Shown here piece by piece: positions 5,852 through 9,797 of a stretch of DNA of 9,797 bases (positions within the stretch are counted from its first letter, which is position 1; the number at the start of each line of letters is the position of its first letter). This DNA comes from Oscillospiraceae bacterium (lineage in GTDB: Bacteria; Bacillota; Clostridia; Saccharofermentanales; Saccharofermentanaceae). The stretch is from assembly GCA_902767145.1 (NCBI GenBank), contig CACXGG010000235.1, positions 1 to 9,797 of the forward strand. The letters run 5' to 3'. A program made the translations under genes and the position numbers. The notes beneath the pieces are model-generated. The model ran no database searches. It saw nothing but the letters and a program-made list of their open reading frames with translations, and was not told where the DNA came from.

Positions 5852-6505
5852 TTATGTTTTTCTTTTCTTTTTTGCAAGTAAAGTGCCTGATCCCTGTATT
5901 ACCATTACCATGACCACGAGAAGGGCGACAGTCGTCCAGAGTACTGCTTTCTGGTATCTGTAATAGCCGTAGTTCATGGCTATGGCTCCAAGTCCGCCGC
6001 CTCCGATAACCCCCGCCATGGCGGAATAACCTAATATGGTTGCCACATTGATGGCTCCGCCCTGAAGGAGGGAAGGTGTTGCCTCGGGGATTATAAAGTG
6101 GATTATGGTATACAGCGGGGAGGCCCCCATGGACCTGGCGGCCTCGATTATTCCGGGGGATACTTCACAGAGGGAGGATTCCACCATCCTGGCAACGATC
6201 GGTGCAGCGCCCACCGTAAGGGGAACGATCGTGGCTGTGGTGCCTATGGAGGATCCTGTGATAAATCTGGTTACAGGGATAAGGAGCACAAGAAGGATCA
6301 GAAAGGGGAGAGATCTCATGATATTTACTACCGCTCCAAGGATAAGATTGATCTTGCTGTTCTCAAGAAGCCTTCCCTTTGATGTTGCATAGAGGAGGAC
6401 ACCCACAGGAAGTCCGATGATATATGCAAATAGCGAAGAGAAAATAGTCATTATGGCAGTCTCCAGGATGCCGTTTAATATCTCGCCTATGATGTAATTA
6501 CTCAT
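5852..6505 (-). CDS. metI: MetI methionine ABC transporter permease
   Basis: The 217-residue integral membrane protein has about five hydrophobic helices (roughly 14-40, 52-78, 88-108, 150-175, 186-205) and the cytoplasmic EAA coupling loop EAARSMGASPLYTIIHFIIP at 121-140, which contacts MetN. Length and layout match MetI, the homodimeric pore subunit of the MetNIQ methionine importer. It ends in a basic tail, AKKKRKT. The start ATG (6505) is preceded by GGAGGTGG and overlaps the end of metN by 8 bases (ATGAGTAA), so translation is probably coupled. It is the last gene of the upstream unit; the metQ promoter begins within 20 bases of its stop. The family assignment is firm, and methionine as substrate is supported by the MetN regulatory domain and MetQ. 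Confidence 0.96.
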   Translation of the reverse strand: MSNYIIGEILNGILETAIMTIFSSLFAYIIGLPVGVLLYATSKGRLLENSKINLILGAVVNIMRSLPFLILLVLLIPVTRFITGSSIGTTATIVPLTVGAAPIVARMVESSLCEVSPGIIEAARSMGASPLYTIIHFIIPEATPSLLQGGAINVATILGYSAMAGVIGGGGLGAIAMNYGYYRYQKAVLWTTVALLVVMVMVIQGSGTLLAKKKRKT

Positions 6506-7505
6506 AAGATCCCACCTCCGTTACCTTAAGCCCTCCGGACCTGAAGAAATCTATTACCTTTTTGCTGTCTTCAGGAGACTTTGGAAGCTCAACGATCATC
6601 TGACCGTAGCCTATGCCGCCAACGCTCTTTGTGTTGGCGCTTATGATATTCACCTTAAGTCCCGTCTGCTCCACAAGATTTGCGATAAAGGGTTCATCTG
6701 ACTTGGTGCCGTCAAAGACGATCCTTATGAGCCTGCCGTCGGGATCTGACGGATCGAAGGGATTACTGGGGAATACGAGTTTTTTCGCAGCCCGGGACTT
6801 AGGATCGCTGAATACTTCCTTTACGTCTCCGATCTCTGCAAGCTCGCCCTCATCGATTATGGCGACGCGGTCACAGATCTTTTCCACGACGCTCATCTCG
6901 TGGGTGATGATGACTATGGTGAGCCTTCTCTCCTCATTTATCTTCTTGAGAAGATCCAGGATCTCACCTGTCATCCTGGGATCCAGGGCGCTCGTTGCCT
7001 CATCGCACAAAAGGACCGATGGCTCGGATGCCAATGCCCTGGCGATGGCGACTCGCTGCTTCTGACCACCCGAGAGCCTGGAGGGATATTCATTCTCTTT
7101 TTCGAGAAGGCCTACGACCTCGAGCATCTCCCTTGCCTTAGCTTTCCTCTCCGGACCCTTAACGCCTGCGATCCTCAAAGGCTGCTCCACATTGCTCAGT
7201 ACAGTCCTCTGGTTAAGAAGATTAAATCCCTGAAAGATCATGGAGATGGATCTTCTCTCGAAGCGAAGATCCCTGTCTGAAAGGGATGCCAGATCCTTGC
7301 CTCTGAAACGGACAACTCCTTCAGTAACCTCCTCAAGGCGGTTGAGGGTCCTGACAAGGGTGGATTTTCCGGCGCCGCTCATTCCGATGATGCCGAAGAT
7401 CTCACCCTCACATACTTCGAGGCTGACGTCGTTAAGGGCTTTAAATTCCCTTCCGTCATTCCTGTAGATCTTTGTGATGTGCTCAAGTTCAAAAATATTA
7501 CCCAT
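6498..7505 (-). CDS. metN: MetN methionine ABC transporter ATPase with NIL domain
   Basis: The 335-residue ATPase drives methionine import with MetI and MetQ. Visible motifs are Walker A GMSGAGKS (41-48), Q-loop Q92, ABC signature LSGGQKQR (144-151), Walker B VLLCDEATSALD (164-175) and the switch His in ITHE (H202). After the nucleotide-binding domain, residues about 245-335 form the NIL/ACT-like domain (RLIRIVFDG, ANLVEQTGLKVNIISANTKSV), which in characterised MetN binds cytoplasmic methionine and shuts transport down (trans-inhibition). This domain favours methionine over generic polar amino-acid import. The start ATG shares one base with the stop of the upstream synthase gene (TGATG), and its end overlaps metI by 8 bases. 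It lies directly after two enzymes that make cysteine from homocysteine, which explains the methionine demand. Confidence 0.97.
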   Translation of the reverse strand: MGNIFELEHITKIYRNDGREFKALNDVSLEVCEGEIFGIIGMSGAGKSTLVRTLNRLEEVTEGVVRFRGKDLASLSDRDLRFERRSISMIFQGFNLLNQRTVLSNVEQPLRIAGVKGPERKAKAREMLEVVGLLEKENEYPSRLSGGQKQRVAIARALASEPSVLLCDEATSALDPRMTGEILDLLKKINEERRLTIVIITHEMSVVEKICDRVAIIDEGELAEIGDVKEVFSDPKSRAAKKLVFPSNPFDPSDPDGRLIRIVFDGTKSDEPFIANLVEQTGLKVNIISANTKSVGGIGYGQMIVELPKSPEDSKKVIDFFRSGGLKVTEVGSYE

Positions 7506-8419
7506 CAGTCATACAAACCTTTACTAAGATACCTGTCGCCCCTGTCAGGGAAGACAGTAACTATATTTCCTTCAGAGATCTCAGAGGCCAGCTTCAGTGA
7601 TGCTGCAAGGGCGGCGCCGGAGGAGGAACCCGCCAGGATGCCCTCATATTTAGCAAGACTCCTGGAGGCAGAGAAAGCCTCGTCGTCTGTCACTTTTATC
7701 ACCTTATCTACCAGGGTGATGTCCATGGTGTCGGCGATAAAATCGTTTCCTATCCCTTCTATGTTGTAGTCGTGATGCTCTCCGCCGCCGATGGTGGAAC
7801 CGTAAGGGTCTGCCAGGACGCCGGTGATCTCCGGGTTCTGTTCCTTAAGGTACTTGACCACACCTGAGAATGTTCCGCCGGATCCTGCACCTGCAACAAA
7901 ATAGTTGATCTTTCCATCGAGCTGGGAGTAGATCTCGGGACCTGTAGTCTCATAGTGTGCCAGGGGATTGGCGGGATTTCTGAACTGGCGGAGGGATACT
8001 GATCCCTTGATGGTCTTGAGCATCTCCTCTGCCTTCCACTCAGCTCCGAGCATCCCGTCCTCACGGGGAGTCCTGACGATCTCAGCCCCCAGGGCTTCCA
8101 TGACCTTTATCTTTTCGCCTGAGAACTTTTCAGGGACGGTGAAGATAACATGAAGACCCCGGTTAAGGGCGGCAACAGCTATACCGATGCCGGTATTTCC
8201 GGCTGTAGCATCTATGATGGTCCCCCCGGGTTTAAGAAGGCCTTTCTTGATGGCATCCTCTATCATGTATATCCCGACCCGGTCCTTTACGCTGCCGGCG
8301 GGGTTCATCAGTTCGAGTTTTGCATAGATATTTACGCCGGGCTTGACACCCATATGGCTGATCTTAAGGATCGGAGTGTTTCCGATCATTTCCTTTATAT
8401 CTGTATATACGTTCTTCAT
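7505..8419 (-). CDS. mccA: PLP-dependent cystathionine beta-synthase/cysteine synthase family enzyme (MccA type)
   Basis: A 304-residue fold-type II PLP enzyme. The cofactor lysine is K45 in NPAGSVKDR, the substrate Asn/Thr loop is TAGNTG (72-77), the phosphate loop is GAGSGGT (177-183), and a Ser-rich GSSSG (264-268) faces the pyridine nitrogen. Several stretches look more like cystathionine beta-synthase than CysK: EKFSGEKIKVMEALGAEIVR, RNPANPLAHYETT (147-159) and EGIGNDFI (221-228). It lacks the haem and CBS regulatory domains of the animal enzyme, as expected of bacterial MccA, which condenses O-acetylserine (or serine) with homocysteine to cystathionine. Three bases separate it from the lyase upstream, whose 3' end supplies AAAGGTG as ribosome binding site, and it overlaps metN by one base. 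A plain cysteine synthase (sulfide donor) remains possible; the symbol is based on motifs plus the neighbouring lyase. Confidence 0.9.
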   Translation of the reverse strand: MKNVYTDIKEMIGNTPILKISHMGVKPGVNIYAKLELMNPAGSVKDRVGIYMIEDAIKKGLLKPGGTIIDATAGNTGIGIAVAALNRGLHVIFTVPEKFSGEKIKVMEALGAEIVRTPREDGMLGAEWKAEEMLKTIKGSVSLRQFRNPANPLAHYETTGPEIYSQLDGKINYFVAGAGSGGTFSGVVKYLKEQNPEITGVLADPYGSTIGGGEHHDYNIEGIGNDFIADTMDITLVDKVIKVTDDEAFSASRSLAKYEGILAGSSSGAALAASLKLASEISEGNIVTVFPDRGDRYLSKGLYD

Positions 8420-8422
8420 ATG

Positions 8423-9577
8423 TCACACCTTTAAGGAAAGTCTGATGGCCTTTTCAAGGTCTTCGATGATATCGTCCGCATCCTCTATTCCGACGGAAAG
8501 CCTTATCAGCTCATCTACGATGCCGACTTCCTTTCTGATCTCTGCGGGTATCGCAGCATGGGTCATGCTGGCGGGATGGCATACGAGGGACTCAACGCCG
8601 CCAAGGCTCTCTGCCAGTGTAACCAGGGACAGGGACTCGAAGAACTTCTTATAGTCGTACTTTTCGTCCAGGACAAAGGAGATCATGGCACCGGCACCTG
8701 ATGCCTGCTTTTTCTGGATCTGGTAACCGGGATCTGATTCAAGTCCGGGATAGTAGACCTTTGATACATAACCGCTCTCCGAGAGCCAGCGTGCTATCTT
8801 TCCGGCGTTTGCCACATGCCTGTCCATACGGACTCCAAGTGTCTTTATGCCGCGGATCATAAGGAAGCTGTCCCAGGGAGCAAGCACTCCTCCGATGGCA
8901 TTCTGGAGATAGTAGAGCCTGTCTGCCAGAGCTTTGTCCTTTACTACTACAAAACCTGAGATGGTGTCGGAGTGTCCTCCCAGGTATTTGGTACCGCTGT
9001 GGATAACGATATCTGCGCCAAGTGTAAGGGGGCGCTGAAGGTAGGGTGTAAGGAAAGTATTGTCTACGATCACCAGCTTGCCCTTGGCATGAGCCGCACG
9101 GGAGACAGCTTCGATATCAGTTATTGTAAGAAGGGGATTGGCGGGAGTCTCTATATAGACTGCCTTAACGGAATCATCGATAGCTGCTTCTACGGCTTCA
9201 AGATCAGATGTGTCCACGATCTTATATGTGATCCCGAAATTCTTGAAGACATTGTCGAGGATCCTGAAGGTGCCGCCGTAGATGTTATCTGAAACCACCA
9301 GTTTGTCACCGGAGGAGAAAAGGGACAGGACTGTATCTATCGCAGCGAGGCCGGAGGCAAATGCAAGGCCGTAAGTACCTTCCTCCAGATCTGCGATCAG
9401 TTTTTCAAGAGCAGCCCTGGTGGGATTGCCCGTCCTTGAGTATTCCCATCCTCTGTCCTTGCCGAGGCCATCCTGCTTATATGTGGAGGTCTGGTAAACG
9501 GGTATATTTACTGCACCTGTTGTCTCATCTCCGTCAATTCCGCCATGTATCAGTAGTGAATCTATCTTGTAACTCAT
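8423..9577 (-). CDS. mccB: Cys/Met-metabolism PLP enzyme: cystathionine gamma-lyase/gamma-synthase (MccB/MetB family)
   Basis: A 384-residue trans-sulfuration enzyme of the Cys/Met metabolism PLP family, of normal length. Visible are YSRTGNPTR (46-54, whose Tyr and Arg bind the phosphate of the neighbouring subunit), ASGLAAI (74-80), IETPANPLL (142-150), the PLP-nitrogen Asp in VDNTF (D172), the Schiff-base lysine K197 in HSGTKYLGGHSD, and SLGGVESLVCHPASMTH near the C-terminus. The family cleaves or makes cystathionine. With an MccA-type synthase 3 bases downstream and methionine importer genes next, cleavage to cysteine, 2-oxobutyrate and ammonia is the likely direction; MetB (forward pathway) cannot be excluded by sequence alone. 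The ribosome binding site at 9577 is weak (AGAGAGAAAG). It is first in its unit, behind a leader ORF and a strong terminator. Confidence 0.93.
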   Translation of the reverse strand: MSYKIDSLLIHGGIDGDETTGAVNIPVYQTSTYKQDGLGKDRGWEYSRTGNPTRAALEKLIADLEEGTYGLAFASGLAAIDTVLSLFSSGDKLVVSDNIYGGTFRILDNVFKNFGITYKIVDTSDLEAVEAAIDDSVKAVYIETPANPLLTITDIEAVSRAAHAKGKLVIVDNTFLTPYLQRPLTLGADIVIHSGTKYLGGHSDTISGFVVVKDKALADRLYYLQNAIGGVLAPWDSFLMIRGIKTLGVRMDRHVANAGKIARWLSESGYVSKVYYPGLESDPGYQIQKKQASGAGAMISFVLDEKYDYKKFFESLSLVTLAESLGGVESLVCHPASMTHAAIPAEIRKEVGIVDELIRLSVGIEDADDIIEDLEKAIRLSLKV

Positions 9578-9608
9578 ATTATCTTTCTCTCTTTCTGGGT
9601 TTATTCAC

Positions 9609-9632
9609 AAAAAAAGGAGCTATATCAGCTCC
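9609..9632 (-). terminator. Attenuator terminator before the lyase gene
   Basis: On the - strand GGAGCT (9632-9627) and AGCTCC (9621-9616) form a perfect 6-bp stem with a 5-base loop, followed at once by seven T (9615-9609): a classic intrinsic terminator. It lies about 31 bases upstream of the lyase start, so it must be bypassed for the operon to be expressed. Confidence 0.88.
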
Positions 9633-9652
9633 GGGTGGCAACTGGTCCAGGG

Positions 9653-9754
9653 TCAACATCGACACCGGATCGATCCGGGATACGGAAGATGCCCGGAAAA
9701 CGTTACCGCCCCGTGATGGAACATTCGACAACACGACCTTTTAGATGCCTTCAT
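9653..9754 (-). CDS. Leader peptide with Cys-Cys-Arg-Met core, mccB operon
   Basis: A 33-codon ORF starts with ATG (9754-9752), 7 bases after AAGGAAGGG, and ends with TGA (9655-9653). Residues 1-12 read MKASKRSCCRMF, and the C-terminus adds two more Cys (RCRC), so 4 of 33 residues are Cys. The Cys-Cys-Arg-Met codons lie in the same 13 bases as in the metQ leader (GTGTTGTCGAATG). Outside that core the peptides share little. The ORF ends about 21 bases before the terminator stem, the usual geometry of a translated attenuator leader. It is probably translated to sense Cys-tRNA charging rather than to make a functional protein. Confidence 0.7.
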   Translation of the reverse strand: MKASKRSCCRMFHHGAVTFSGHLPYPGSIRCRC

Positions 9755-9786
9755 CCTGTATCCCTTCCTTTCATTAAGATGAGCGT

Positions 9787-9797
9787 ATGTTATCACC
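9787..9797 (-). promoter_or_regulatory. Partial promoter (-10 region) for the mccB leader
   Basis: On the - strand the window begins GGTGATAACAT: a TG one base before TAACAT (9792-9787, 4 of 6 matches to TATAAT), like the GTGATAAAGT extended -10 of the metQ promoter. In both promoters 16 bases separate the -10 from the leader ribosome binding site. The -35 lies beyond the window edge. Confidence 0.5.

Larger units (their letters stand above)
9609..9754 (-). promoter_or_regulatory. Candidate cysteine-responsive transcription attenuator upstream of mccB
   Basis: On the - strand four alternating arms are visible after the Cys-Cys codons (9733-9728): A, TCCGGG (9697-9692); B, CCCGGATC (9679-9672); C, GATCCGGTG (9673-9663 region, overlapping B in the perfect palindrome CCGGATCGATCCGG, 9678-9665); and D, CACCCGGAGC (9637-9628), which holds the 5' arm of the terminator. 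A can pair with B (6 bp) or D (6 bp plus a G-U), and C can pair with D (6 bp with one bulged C). A ribosome stalled on the Cys codons allows A:B and C:D and frees expression; a ribosome reaching the stop (9655-9653) covers C and lets the terminator form. The pairings are read by eye; the mechanism is inferred. Confidence 0.6.

Noticed and set aside
9630..9645. T-box-like GGGTGGCAAC near the lyase leader
   Set aside because: It lies on the + strand, opposite to the transcript, and no specifier stem or full T-box sequence can be found.

Overview
The window looks like the chromosome of an anaerobic Firmicute of the Clostridia, probably Lachnospiraceae-like. This is an inference from AGGAGG-type ribosome binding sites, moderate GC content, heavy use of AGA/AGG arginine codons and the protein families present. 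There is no sign of a phage, transposon or CRISPR array. Two gene blocks converge on a short intergenic region near 2767-2935.

Left block, + strand (1-2766): the 3' part of a gene cut by the window edge encodes the end of a metallo-beta-lactamase-fold domain fused in frame to GAF and GGDEF domains (a diguanylate cyclase). A two-helix membrane protein follows after 1 base, then a membrane-anchored calcineurin-like phosphoesterase that overlaps it by 11 bases. The convergent gap holds a 50-bp imperfect tandem repeat and a hairpin that probably ends the opposing operon.

Right block, - strand (9797 down to 2936): two transcription units concerned with sulfur amino acids. The upstream unit is a trans-sulfuration lyase (MccB/MetB family), a cystathionine beta-synthase/cysteine-synthase family enzyme (MccA type), MetN and MetI, tightly packed or overlapping. 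The downstream unit is MetQ, an iron-dependent alcohol dehydrogenase and an AhpD/carboxymuconolactone-decarboxylase-like protein. Together they read as methionine import (MetNIQ) plus conversion of homocysteine to cysteine through cystathionine. The two distal enzymes have no obvious role in that pathway.

The most interesting content lies in the two untranslated leaders, upstream of metQ (5529-5851) and upstream of the lyase (9578-9797). Each has a short unannotated ORF with a good ribosome binding site and the same core, Cys-Cys-Arg-Met, encoded by an identical 13-base stretch. In both, the distance from the -10 box to the ribosome binding site is the same. Each ORF is followed by a terminator-like hairpin before the first enzyme or transporter gene, and in each a segment within the leader ORF can pair with the 5' arm of that hairpin. 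I interpret these as paired transcription attenuators in which ribosomes stalled on cysteine codons when Cys-tRNA is scarce switch on both operons. The ORFs, hairpins and pairings are seen directly. The mechanism is inferred by analogy with trp-type and polycysteine-leader attenuation.
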